This document shows, one piece after another, positions 56,779 to 64,000 of a stretch of 64,000 bases of DNA. Positions within the stretch are counted from its first letter, which is position 1. Every line of letters starts with the position of its first letter. Under the pieces are notes generated by a model that was not told the DNA's origin, did no database searches, and saw only the letters and a program-made list of their open reading frames with translations. The stretch is from Allosphingosinicella indica. Lineage in GTDB: Bacteria; Pseudomonadota; Alphaproteobacteria; Sphingomonadales; Sphingomonadaceae. The DNA is taken from positions 2,595,501 through 2,659,500 of the forward strand of contig NZ_LT840185.1 in assembly GCF_900177405.1 (NCBI RefSeq). The letters run 5' to 3'. Both the position numbers and the translations under genes were made by a program.

Positions 56779-57507
56779 TCAGCCGCCGCGCGAGACCTTC
56801 GCGGTCATCGTCCGGCCGCCGCGCTCGAAGCTGATGGCGACCGGATCGGCGCCGATCTGCTGCGGCATGTCGAACAATCGCTCCTCGCTGTCGATCGCAT
56901 CGGTGCCGACCGCGATGAGGACGTCCCCCGGTTGGAGCCCCGCGGATGCGAGCAGCGGCAGCCGCGCGCCGGGCTTCACGCGATAGCCGCGGATGCCGCC
57001 GTCCGCCTTGCGCGGCTCGAGTCCCATGCGCAGCGCGGCGACTTCCCGACGGGCATTCGCCGCCGCAGGCTGCCCGGTTGCGGTCGGGGCGGCGGGTGCT
57101 TGGGCGGTCGCGGCGCGGTTGAAGGCCAGCCGCATGTCGCCCGATGCCGTGGCCAGGATGACGTGCGAGACGCCGATCGCTTTCAGTGTCGCGCCGGGCA
57201 TCACGTCGCGGCCGATGCGGACGAGCCGCTGGCTCGCGCCGTCGCCGAACACCGCGCCGCTGGCCAGCACGCCGCGCAGGACCAGGGTCGACAGACCGGC
57301 GGCGAGCGGCGCGGGCGCGGCCGGTTCGGGCGGCGGAGCGACCGGCGCGGGCGGAAGGATCGGTGGAGCGATCGCGACGGGTTCTGATGCCGGCGGCGCG
57401 GATGTCTGCGGCCAGAGCGTCCATGCGAAAGCCGCAAGCGAAAGCGCCATCGCGCCGCCGAGCGCGGCCTTGCGGACCTTGGGATCGTGGAGCGCGAGCG
57501 CGGCCAT
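56779..57507 (-). CDS. Second GspC-like protein (HR plus PDZ-like domain)
   Basis: A 242-residue bitopic protein. One membrane segment (about residues 16-34), a Pro/Ala linker, an HR-like domain (LSTLVLRGVLASGAVFGDGASQRLVRIGRDVMPGATLKAIG), and a C-terminal PDZ-like part (GARLPLLASAGLQPGDVLIAVG) mirror GspC at 50124 with little close identity. It lies 20 bases downstream of the prepilin peptidase gene, so the two are probably co-expressed. It may be a paralogue that fits an alternative secretin, or an accessory of the same system (inference). Confidence 0.7.
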   Translation of the reverse strand: MAALALHDPKVRKAALGGAMALSLAAFAWTLWPQTSAPPASEPVAIAPPILPPAPVAPPPEPAAPAPLAAGLSTLVLRGVLASGAVFGDGASQRLVRIGRDVMPGATLKAIGVSHVILATASGDMRLAFNRAATAQAPAAPTATGQPAAANARREVAALRMGLEPRKADGGIRGYRVKPGARLPLLASAGLQPGDVLIAVGTDAIDSEERLFDMPQQIGADPVAISFERGGRTMTAKVSRGG

Positions 57508-57527
57508 CGCGGCCGCCTAGCGTCGGC

Positions 57528-58295
57528 TTATGACAAGCGCGTGACCACCAGCCACAGCGGCCAGGCAGTGACGGCCATCAGCGTGCCGAGCGGTAGCCGG
57601 TCGGTCGCGGCGATGCGCTCGCCGCGCAGCCACCGCGCTGCGATCGCCGCAAGCCCGACCAGCCCCGCACCAAGCAGCACCAGCGGCAATTGCGCCCAGC
57701 CGAGCCAGGCGCCGATCGCCGCCAGCAATTTGGGATCACCTCCGCCCAGCCCGAGGCGCTCGCGCAGCAGCCGGTAAAGCAAGCCGATCGCGGCCAGCAC
57801 GGTGAAGCCGGCAGCGGCGCCGATCAACCGGTCTTCTAGCACAGGTCCAATCCCGAGCCACGCCACCAGAAGGCCCGCGACGATGAGCGGGAATGTCAGC
57901 CGATCGGGAAGCCACTGATGCTCGGCGTCGAGCGCGGCGATCAGCAGCAGCCACCAACCGAACAGGGCGGTAATCAGCGCAGCGACGGGTGACAGCGCGA
58001 GCGCGGCGATCAGCCCGATCAGCGCGGCGCCAATTTCCATGGCGGGATGACGGATATCGATGGCCGCGCCGCAACGGCGGCAACGGCCGCGCTGCAGCGC
58101 CCAGCTCAGCACCGGCACCAGTTCCGCCGCGCCGAGCGCCGCGTCGCATCCGTCGCACGCGGACCGGCCGCCCAGCGCCGATCGCCCCGCGGGCCAACGG
58201 ATCAGCACGGTCGCGAGGAAGCTGCCGACGATAGCCCCGAGGGCCAGGCCGATGACGGCGGCTATCCAGAGTGGCGGGAGCGGAAGGGATGCCAT
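57528..58295 (-). CDS. gspO: Prepilin peptidase GspO (A24 family)
   Basis: A 255-residue polytopic inner-membrane aspartic peptidase that removes the leader of GspG-K and methylates their N-terminus. It has the N-terminal methyltransferase domain with two CxxC pairs (CDGCDAALGAAELVPVLSW and CRRCGAAIDIRHP), then the peptidase domain with catalytic Asp residues in LDAEHQWLPDRLT and LGGGDPKLLAAIG (GxGD-type). It is the only prepilin peptidase in the window and lies away from gspC-N, 24 bases after the CoA-lyase gene of the leucine operon. Confidence 0.93.
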   Translation of the reverse strand: MASLPLPPLWIAAVIGLALGAIVGSFLATVLIRWPAGRSALGGRSACDGCDAALGAAELVPVLSWALQRGRCRRCGAAIDIRHPAMEIGAALIGLIAALALSPVAALITALFGWWLLLIAALDAEHQWLPDRLTFPLIVAGLLVAWLGIGPVLEDRLIGAAAGFTVLAAIGLLYRLLRERLGLGGGDPKLLAAIGAWLGWAQLPLVLLGAGLVGLAAIAARWLRGERIAATDRLPLGTLMAVTAWPLWLVVTRLS

Positions 58296-58319
58296 CGCGT
58301 CGCCGCGTCCAGCGCTGTG

Positions 58320-59174
58320 CTAGATCGCCGGACTTTCGCCCGCGGCGGCGAGAATGCGTTCGGCCTGCACCAGATGCGGGCGGTCGATCATCTTGCCGTC
58401 GAGCGACAGCGCGCCGGCGCCGGGGTTGGCGGCGAACGCATCCACCACGGCGCGGGCGTGCGCCACCTCCGCCTCGCTCGGCGTGAAGGCGGCGTTGATC
58501 ACCGGCACCTGCGCGGGATGGATGGCCATCATTCCGGTGAAGCCGTCGCGGCGCGCGCGGCCGGCATAAGCGGCGAGGCCGTCGGCATCGCGGAAATCGG
58601 GATAGACGGTCTCGATCGGTGCCACCCCCGCCGCCGCCGCGCCAAACAGGGTGAGCGACCGGGCGAGCTGGTAGGGCGGCGTGAAGCTGCCGTCCGCCTC
58701 GCGAGAAGTGACTGCGCCGATCGCTGCTGGCAGGTCTTCCGCGCCCCAGGTGATGCCCGCGAGCCGCTTGGCGCCGGCATAGCTCCCGAGCTGGAACATC
58801 GCGGCGGGCGTCTCGGTCGCGATCGGCAGGATGCGCGCGGTGGCGTTGCCCATCGCGGTCAGCCGCTCGGCCAGCGCATCGACCGACGCGCCGCCCTCGG
58901 CCTTGGGGAGCACGAAGCCGTGCGGCCTCGCGCCGACGACCGCATCCAGATCCTTTTCCCACTCGCCGCCGTCGAGCGGATTGATCCGGACCCAGAGGTT
59001 GGCGGTCGCATTCTCGCTTACGAAATCCGCGACCGCCCGGCGCGCATCGGGCTTGGCGGCGGCGGCCACCGAATCCTCGAGATCGAGGATCAGCGCATCG
59101 GCGCCGAGCCCCAGCGCCTTCGCCATGCGCTCCGGCCGGTCCCCGGGCACGAACAGCAGCGAGCGCAGTTTCAC
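58320..59174 (-). CDS. HpcH/HpaI aldolase/citrate lyase family CoA-ester lyase
   Basis: A 284-residue TIM-barrel CoA lyase of the CitE/malyl-CoA lyase type. LRSLLFVPGDRPERMAKAL, ADALILDLEDSVAAAAK and WVRINPLDGGEWEKDL are family hallmarks, with metal-binding acidic residues such as LDLEDS and the later ETPAAM and YPDFRDADGLAAY. The start is GTG 59174, overlapping the maoC stop as GTGA. With the MaoC hydratase it may process a branched dicarboxyl-CoA, for example citramalyl- or methylmalyl-CoA; the substrate is not provable here. Confidence 0.85.
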   Translation of the reverse strand: MKLRSLLFVPGDRPERMAKALGLGADALILDLEDSVAAAAKPDARRAVADFVSENATANLWVRINPLDGGEWEKDLDAVVGARPHGFVLPKAEGGASVDALAERLTAMGNATARILPIATETPAAMFQLGSYAGAKRLAGITWGAEDLPAAIGAVTSREADGSFTPPYQLARSLTLFGAAAAGVAPIETVYPDFRDADGLAAYAGRARRDGFTGMMAIHPAQVPVINAAFTPSEAEVAHARAVVDAFAANPGAGALSLDGKMIDRPHLVQAERILAAAGESPAI

Positions 59175-59620
59175 AACCGCCGCCGCATCAGTGCGGTTCG
59201 CTCCATTTCGCACACCAGTTCGCCGCGCTGGTTGAACATGCGGTGGGCGAAGGTCACGATCCCCGCGTCGGGCCGCGATTTCGAATCCTTGAGCGCGATT
59301 ACCTCGGTCTCCGCGCGCAGCGTATCGCCGACGAACACCGGGCTCGGCATGCGCACCTTGTCGTAGCCCAGATTGGCGACGAGCGTCCCGAGCGTCGTAT
59401 CGCCAACCGAAAGCCCGACGAGCAGCGCGAAGGTGAAAGTGCCGTTGACGACGATCCGGCCGAACTCGGTGCCGCCGGCATATTCCGCGTCGAGATGGAG
59501 CGGCTGGGGGTTGTGGGTCAGCGTCGAGATGAGGAGATTGTCGGTCTCCGTGACCGTCCGGTGCGGCTGGTGCGAGAGGCGGTCCCCGACGCTCCACTGG
59601 TCGTAATAGCGGCCCGGCAT
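59171..59620 (-). CDS. MaoC family dehydratase
   Basis: A 149-residue hotdog-fold hydratase. The typical start PGRYYDQWSVGDRLSH is followed by the catalytic Asn/His region THNPQPLHLDAEYAGGTEFGRIVVNGTFTFALLVG, then VFVGDTLRAETEVI and VTFAHRMFNQRGELV. ATG 59620 is chosen; upstream open frame crosses a palindromic repeat and is not coding. It overlaps the CoA lyase gene. A likely role is hydration of a mesaconyl- or related CoA in the same route as that lyase (inference). Confidence 0.87.
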   Translation of the reverse strand: MPGRYYDQWSVGDRLSHQPHRTVTETDNLLISTLTHNPQPLHLDAEYAGGTEFGRIVVNGTFTFALLVGLSVGDTTLGTLVANLGYDKVRMPSPVFVGDTLRAETEVIALKDSKSRPDAGIVTFAHRMFNQRGELVCEMERTALMRRRL

Positions 59621-59625
59621 ATTAA

Positions 59626-59774
59626 AGCCCCTCCCCCTTGTGGGGAGGGGTTGGGGTGGGGGTGCGCGCCGCCGGCGCGCGGCGTTGCGTGGCAGCGCCA
59701 CCCCCCATCCAACTCCGCCTAGGCGCCTTCGTCGCCAAGGCTGCGTATCCTTCCCCCACAAGGGGGGAAGAAGG
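59626..59774. repeat. Imperfect palindromic repeat (CCCTCCCC family) between maoC and mccA
   Basis: The outer hairpin AAGCCCCTCCCCCTTGTGGG (continuing AGGGG) and the distal CCTTCCCCCACAAGGGGGGA frame an inner pair GGTGGGGG with CCACCCCCC and GC-rich loops. It fills the 171-base gap upstream of maoC within the leucine operon, where an RNA hairpin could reduce expression of downstream genes. Confidence 0.7.
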
Positions 59775-59791
59775 AGCTGCGAAGGATGACC

Positions 59792-61690
59792 TCACGCGCC
59801 CTCCCCTTTCTCGATCTTCACCAGCATCGCCCCCTCGGTCACCTGCGCGCCCTCCGCGGCGTCGATTGCGGCTACCACGCCGTCGAACGGTGCGACGAGG
59901 CTGTGTTCCATCTTCATCGCTTCCAGCGTGACGAGTTTCTGGCCCTTCTTCACGCTGTCGCCCTGCCGCGCATCGACCGCGATGATCCGGCCCGGCATCG
60001 GCGAAAGCAGGGTGCCGTCCGACCCGGCGCCGCCTGCGCCGGCCCCGCCCGCACCGGGCAAGGTGAAGGCGAAGGCCTGGCCTTCGGCGAACACGAGCAT
60101 CGCATCGCCCTGCGCTGTGGCGACGCCGGCAAGCTCGGCGTCGTCGGTATCGACGACACGCGTCTCGCCGCCCTGCCGCAGCGCGACGCCGGTCTCCGCC
60201 GCGTCGTTGGCACGGAAGCCCTGCAGCGCACGCCAGGGATCGCCCGGCGCGGCGGCGCGGCCGAAGTCGCTGGCCAGCATCGCGGTCGCCGCCATCGCCC
60301 ATACGCCGTCACCCGGTTCGGACGAGGGCACCAGCGCATCGATGCGCGACGGGATGAAGCCGGTATCGACCCGCCCTGCGCGGAAATCGGCATCGGCGGC
60401 GCAGCGCGCGAGGAAAGCGGCGTTAGTCTTGACCGGCCACACCTCGACCTCGTCGAGCGCGCCGAGAAACGTGTCGATCGCTTCCTCGCGCGTATCGCCG
60501 CTGGCGATCAGCTTGGCGATCATCGGATCGTAGAACGGCGTGACGCGATCGCCTTCCTCCACGCCGGTGTCGATGCGGATGCGGCGTCCTAGATCGAAAT
60601 GTTCGAGGCGGCCAGTCGAAGGTAGGAACTCGTGCGCGGGATCCTCGGCATAGAGCCGCGCTTCCATCGCCCAGCCGCTGATCGCGAGATCGTCTTGTCG
60701 CTTGGGGAGGGGCTCGCCCGATGCCACGCGGAGCTGCCATTCGACGAGATCCTGGCCGGTGATCTCTTCGGTCACCGGATGCTCGACCTGGAGCCGCGTG
60801 TTCATTTCCATGAACCAGATGCGATCGGCGCGGAGGCCCTCGCTGGCGTCGGCGATGAACTCGATAGTCCCCGCGCCGACATAATCCACCGCCTCGGCCG
60901 CCTTCACCGCCGCCCCGCACACCGCCGCACGCGTCTCAGCGTCCATGCCCGGCGCGGGCGCTTCCTCGATCACCTTCTGGTGGCGGCGCTGGAGCGAGCA
61001 GTCGCGCTCGAACAGGTGGACGACGTTGCCGTGGGTGTCGCCGAACACCTGCACCTCGATGTGGCGCGGCGAGAGGATATATTTCTCGATGAGCACGCGG
61101 TCGTCGCCGAAAGATGCCGCCGCCTCGCGCTTGCACGATTGCAGCATGTCGGCGAAGTCGGCGGCGTCGTTGACGCGCCGCATCCCCTTGCCGCCGCCGC
61201 CCGCCACCGCCTTGATCAGCACCGGATAGCCGATCGCATCGGCCTCCGCCTTCAGCCGCTCGGGCGCCTGGTCCTCGCCGAGATAGCCCGGCGTGGTCGG
61301 CACGCCCGCCGCGTCCATCAATTTCTTGGCAGCGTCCTTGAGGCCCATCGCGGTGATGCTGGCGGGGTTGGGCCCCACCCAGATCAGCCCGGCGTCGATC
61401 ACGCTCTGCGCGAAGGCCGCATTTTCGCTTAGGAAGCCGTAGCCCGGATGGATCGCCTCCGCCCCCGTCTCCTTAGCGGCGGCAATGATCTTCTCGCCCA
61501 CCAGATAGGAAGCGCGCGCCGCTGGCGGCCCGATATGCACTGCCGCATCGGCCTCACGCACATGCAGCGCATGCCGGTCCGCATCCGAATAGATCGCGAC
61601 CGTCCGGATGCCGAGCCGCCGCGCTGTCCGGGTGATCCGGCACGCGATCTCGCCGCGATTGGCGATGAGGAGAGACTGGATCATGGCCAT
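59792..61690 (-). CDS. mccA: Acyl-CoA carboxylase biotin-carrying alpha subunit (methylcrotonyl-CoA carboxylase MccA-like)
   Basis: A 632-residue biotin-dependent carboxylase subunit. The biotin carboxylase domain (residues about 1-445) begins IQSLLIANRGEIACRITRTARRLG, has the ATP-grasp loop KAVAGGGGKGMRRV, EKYILSPRHIEVQVFGDTHG and MEMNTRLQVEHPVTEEITG. The C-terminal BCCP domain holds the biotinylated lysine in TLEAMKMEHSLVAP. ATG 61690 shares one base with the mccB stop. With MccB and isovaleryl-CoA dehydrogenase it forms the leucine route. Confidence 0.93.
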   Translation of the reverse strand: MAMIQSLLIANRGEIACRITRTARRLGIRTVAIYSDADRHALHVREADAAVHIGPPAARASYLVGEKIIAAAKETGAEAIHPGYGFLSENAAFAQSVIDAGLIWVGPNPASITAMGLKDAAKKLMDAAGVPTTPGYLGEDQAPERLKAEADAIGYPVLIKAVAGGGGKGMRRVNDAADFADMLQSCKREAAASFGDDRVLIEKYILSPRHIEVQVFGDTHGNVVHLFERDCSLQRRHQKVIEEAPAPGMDAETRAAVCGAAVKAAEAVDYVGAGTIEFIADASEGLRADRIWFMEMNTRLQVEHPVTEEITGQDLVEWQLRVASGEPLPKRQDDLAISGWAMEARLYAEDPAHEFLPSTGRLEHFDLGRRIRIDTGVEEGDRVTPFYDPMIAKLIASGDTREEAIDTFLGALDEVEVWPVKTNAAFLARCAADADFRAGRVDTGFIPSRIDALVPSSEPGDGVWAMAATAMLASDFGRAAAPGDPWRALQGFRANDAAETGVALRQGGETRVVDTDDAELAGVATAQGDAMLVFAEGQAFAFTLPGAGGAGAGGAGSDGTLLSPMPGRIIAVDARQGDSVKKGQKLVTLEAMKMEHSLVAPFDGVVAAIDAAEGAQVTEGAMLVKIEKGEGA

Positions 61691-63285
61691 CACATCCTGA
61701 ACAAACCGAAGCGCGCGCGCTCCGGGATCGGAGCGTTCAGCGTTGCGGCGAACGCGAGGCCGAGGACATCGCGCGTTTGCGCGGGATCGATGATGCCGTC
61801 GTCCCAGAGCCGGGCGGTGGCGTGATAGGGGTTGCCTTCGTCTTCGTAGCGCTGGCGGATCGGAGCCTTGAATGTCTCCGCGTCCTCGGGCGACCAACTA
61901 TCCGCATCCTTGTGGACGGTCGCCAGCACGCTCGCCGCCTGCTCGCCGCCCATCACGCTGATCCGGCTGTTGGGCCAGGTGAACAGGAAGCGCGGGGAAT
62001 AAGCGCGGCCGCACATGCCATAATTGCCCGCGCCGAAGCTGCCGCCGATCAGCACGGTGATCTTGGGCACCTGCGCGGTCGCAACCGCGGTCACCAGCTT
62101 GGCGCCGTTCTTGGCGATGCCCTCCGCCTCATATTTGCCGCCGACCATGAAGCCCGAGATGTTTTGGAGGAACAGCAGGGGCACGCGCCGCTGGCAGGCG
62201 AGCTCGATGAAATGGGCGCCCTTCAGCGCGCTTTCCGAAAACAGGATCCCGTTGTTGGCGAGGATCGCGACCGGCATGCCCCAGATACGCGCGAAGCCGC
62301 ACACCAGGGTGGTACCGTAGAGCGGCTTGAACGGATGAAACTCGCTGCCATCGACGATCCGCGCGATCACCTCGTGCACGTCATAGGGCGTGCGCACGTC
62401 GTCCGGCAGGATGCCGTAAAGCTCGTCGGGATCGAATTTTGGCGGCACCGGATCGGCGATGTCGATGTCCGGCGCCTTCACCGTGTTCAGCCGCGAGACG
62501 ATGTCGCGGACGATGCTGAGCGCATGATCGTCATTCTCGGCGAGATGATCGGCGACGCCGGATTTCCGCGCGTGGAGATCGCCGCCGCCAAGATCCTCAG
62601 CGCTGATCACTTCGCCGGTCGCCGCCTTCACCAGCGGCGGGCCGCCGAGGAAGATCGTGCCCTGGTTCTTCACGATCACGCTCTCGTCCGACATCGCCGG
62701 CACATAAGCGCCACCCGCGGTGCAGCTTCCCATCACACATGCGATCTGCGCCAACCCCTCGGCCGACATCTGCGCCTGATTGTAGAAGATGCGGCCGAAA
62801 TGCTCGCGATCGGGAAAGACCTCGGCCTGGTGCGGCAGGTTGGCGCCGCCGCTGTCCACCAGATAGACCGACGGCAGGCGGTTCTGCAGCGCGATCTCCT
62901 GCGCGCGCAGATGCTTCTTCACCGTCATCGGGAAATAGGCGCCGCCCTTCACCGTCGGGTCGTTGGCGACGATCATCGTGTCGCGGCCGGAGACGCGGCC
63001 GATGCCGGCGATCATCCCCGCCCCCGGCGCCTCGCCGCCATACATGTCGCAGGCGGCGAGCTGGCCGATCTCGAGGAAGGGCGATCCGGGATCGAGCAGC
63101 CGGGTGACGCGATCGCGCGGCAGCAGCTTGCCACGGCTGACGTGCCGGTCGCGATGCTTGTCCGGCCCGCCGCGCGCCGACACCACGACCCGTGCCCGCA
63201 GCTCCTCCGCCAGCGCGCGATTGTGCGCGGCATTGGCGCGATAGGCGTCCGAGGCTTCGTCGATCTTGCTCGTCAATATCGTCAT
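61690..63285 (-). CDS. mccB: Methylcrotonyl-CoA carboxylase beta subunit
   Basis: A 531-residue carboxyltransferase subunit that moves CO2 from biotin to 3-methylcrotonyl-CoA in leucine breakdown. [53 protein letters not shown] and [22 protein letters not shown] are characteristic of MCC beta rather than propionyl-CoA carboxylase. Its N-terminus overlaps the 83-residue membrane protein gene by four bases, and its end couples to mccA. Confidence 0.94.
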   Translation of the reverse strand: MTILTSKIDEASDAYRANAAHNRALAEELRARVVVSARGGPDKHRDRHVSRGKLLPRDRVTRLLDPGSPFLEIGQLAACDMYGGEAPGAGMIAGIGRVSGRDTMIVANDPTVKGGAYFPMTVKKHLRAQEIALQNRLPSVYLVDSGGANLPHQAEVFPDREHFGRIFYNQAQMSAEGLAQIACVMGSCTAGGAYVPAMSDESVIVKNQGTIFLGGPPLVKAATGEVISAEDLGGGDLHARKSGVADHLAENDDHALSIVRDIVSRLNTVKAPDIDIADPVPPKFDPDELYGILPDDVRTPYDVHEVIARIVDGSEFHPFKPLYGTTLVCGFARIWGMPVAILANNGILFSESALKGAHFIELACQRRVPLLFLQNISGFMVGGKYEAEGIAKNGAKLVTAVATAQVPKITVLIGGSFGAGNYGMCGRAYSPRFLFTWPNSRISVMGGEQAASVLATVHKDADSWSPEDAETFKAPIRQRYEDEGNPYHATARLWDDGIIDPAQTRDVLGLAFAATLNAPIPERARFGLFRM

Positions 63286-63533
63286 GCCGCCTCCGGGGCG
63301 CGTTTGCGGATGAGGTAGCGGTAAACGCCGAGCAGGTTGATGCCCAGCAGCACGATATTCTGCGTCATCAGCCCCGTCTCCTCATCCATCAGGCCGTAAG
63401 CGATCCACGACAGGCTGGCGAACACGAACAGGACGAAACCCCAGCCGGTGATCCGCCGCCCGTTGTCGAGCGAGATCATGAAGGCCGCGATGATTCCTCC
63501 GATGGTCGCGAACCATTCGAGTGTGCCGCTCAC
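63282..63533 (-). CDS. Small membrane protein in the leucine operon (PQ-loop/CBU_0592-like)
   Basis: An 83-residue protein with three hydrophobic segments (about residues 5-22, 31-48 and 56-75), including [19 protein letters not shown] and [18 protein letters not shown], followed by a basic tail. Length and topology resemble small SemiSWEET/CBU_0592-type proteins. The start is GTG 63533, overlapping the acyl-CoA dehydrogenase stop as GTGA; the stop overlaps the mccB start. Its job within the operon is unknown, though such proteins may dimerise as simple pores. Confidence 0.65.
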   Translation of the reverse strand: MSGTLEWFATIGGIIAAFMISLDNGRRITGWGFVLFVFASLSWIAYGLMDEETGLMTQNIVLLGINLLGVYRYLIRKRAPEAA

Positions 63534-64000
63534 GCGCCGATCAATTCGCGGCCGATGAGCATGCGGCGGATCTCGTTGGTGCCGGCGCCGATGTCGAGCA
63601 GCTTGGCGTCGCGCGCATAGCGTTCGACCGGCCAGTCCTTGGTATAACCGGCGCCGCCCAGCGCCTGGATCGCCTCGAGGCTGCTCTTCACCGCATTTTC
63701 GGAAGCGAGCAGGATAGCGCCCGCGGCGTCGAAGCGCGTCGTCTTGCCTGCGTCGCACGCCCGCGCCACCGCATAGACATAGGCGCGCGCCGAATTGAGC
63801 GCGACATACATGTCGGCGACCTTCGCCTGGATGAGCTGGAAGCTGCCGATCGCCTTCCCGAACTGCTTGCGCTCGCGGACGAAGGGGATCACGACATCGA
63901 GGCAGGCCTGCATGATGCCGAGCTGGATGCCGGCGAGCACCGTCCGCTCGTAATCGAGCCCCGACATGAGAACGCCGACGCCGCCGTTCTCCGGACCCAT
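63530..64000 (-). CDS. ivd: Isovaleryl-CoA dehydrogenase (partial, N-terminus outside window)
   Basis: C-terminal 156 residues of an FAD-dependent acyl-CoA dehydrogenase oxidising isovaleryl-CoA to 3-methylcrotonyl-CoA. VLMSGLDYERTVLAGIQLGIMQ contains the catalytic Glu at the position specific to isovaleryl-CoA dehydrogenases (helix G), and the end ALGGAGYTKDWPVERYARDAKLLDIGAGTNEIRRMLIG is typical. The frame runs off the right edge. It is upstream in the same operon as mccB and mccA. Confidence 0.93.
   Translation of the reverse strand: MGPENGGVGVLMSGLDYERTVLAGIQLGIMQACLDVVIPFVRERKQFGKAIGSFQLIQAKVADMYVALNSARAYVYAVARACDAGKTTRFDAAGAILLASENAVKSSLEAIQALGGAGYTKDWPVERYARDAKLLDIGAGTNEIRRMLIGRELIGA

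Noticed and set aside
1-64000. tRNA, rRNA, CRISPR arrays, transposases and integrases
   Set aside because: No T-loop-type sequence outside coding regions, no regular spaced repeats and no recombinase motifs were found on reading both strands; the only repeats are palindromic elements and one tandem peptide repeat.

Overview
The window is GC-rich, gene-dense and almost fully coding. It reads as a chromosomal segment of an aerobic alphaproteobacterium, most likely a sphingomonad (Sphingomonas or a close relative). The evidence is the phoR-pstCAB-phoU-phoB layout with enlarged PstC and PstA, a complete gspC-N type II secretion operon, aerobic aromatic and branched-chain acid catabolism, a large TonB-dependent receptor, an AmpR-type regulator next to a B3 metallo-beta-lactamase, and many palindromic repeats of the kind seen in sphingomonad genomes. 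No rRNA, tRNA, CRISPR array, integrase or transposase was seen. The first gene (nadA) and the last (isovaleryl-CoA dehydrogenase) are cut by the window edges.

Layout. 1-4896 (minus strand): a tightly coupled operon of a Tat-type exported small protein, a PqqD-like peptide chaperone, an HPr-kinase-like protein, a nucleotidyltransferase, an MBL hydrolase, a DUF4230 protein and nadA. 4993-11207 (plus): the phosphate regulon, with a three-unit Pho box buried in the last codons of phoR. 11214-13154: an EVE-domain protein, a small secreted protein and a short-chain dehydrogenase. 13158-21893: phenylacetate catabolism, paaABCDE with a TetR-type operator, paaJ and paaI on the minus strand and paaG and paaZ on the plus strand. 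22037-23443: a glycine-zipper protein and an outer-membrane barrel. 23498-28605: a branched-chain 2-oxoacid dehydrogenase (fused E1, plus E2) with an aminotransferase and a divergent Lrp/AsnC regulator. 28651-29408: a base-composition-poor pocket with a probably frameshifted small gene and an unrecognised gene. 29537-33022: the NHEJ pair ku and ligD. 33019-34869: an AmpR-like regulator divergent from a B3 metallo-beta-lactamase. 34839-39986: an exported methyltransferase-like protein, an APC permease, a TelA/XpaC pair and an SBF transporter. 39956-50948: type II secretion gspC-N. 51116-56778: a 2OG-Fe(II) oxygenase, a TonB receptor, a putative surface lipoprotein and a RidA protein. 56779-64000: a second GspC-like protein and the prepilin peptidase, placed downstream of a leucine-catabolism operon (ivd, small membrane protein, mccB, mccA, maoC, CoA lyase).

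How parts fit together. PhoR/PhoB would read phosphate through PstCAB-PhoU. A weaker three-unit Pho-like array sits upstream of gspC, so secretion may be phosphate-controlled, as is known in Caulobacter. The prepilin peptidase needed by GspG-K lies about 6.6 kb beyond gspC. Phenylacetyl-CoA is epoxidised by PaaABCDE, isomerised by PaaG, opened and oxidised by PaaZ, and thiolysed by PaaJ; PaaK, PaaF and PaaH are not in the window. The Bkd complex and the leucine operon form successive parts of branched-chain amino acid breakdown.

The most unusual points are: (1) an HPr-kinase-like / PqqD-like / nucleotidyltransferase trio, the tailoring set known from lasso-peptide clusters, but with no lasso cyclase or protease and with a Tat-signal protein ending in Met-Ser-Arg as candidate client; (2) palindromic repeats that sit in frame inside three conserved enzymes (PaaD, BkdB and LigD), in two cases exactly in an interdomain linker.
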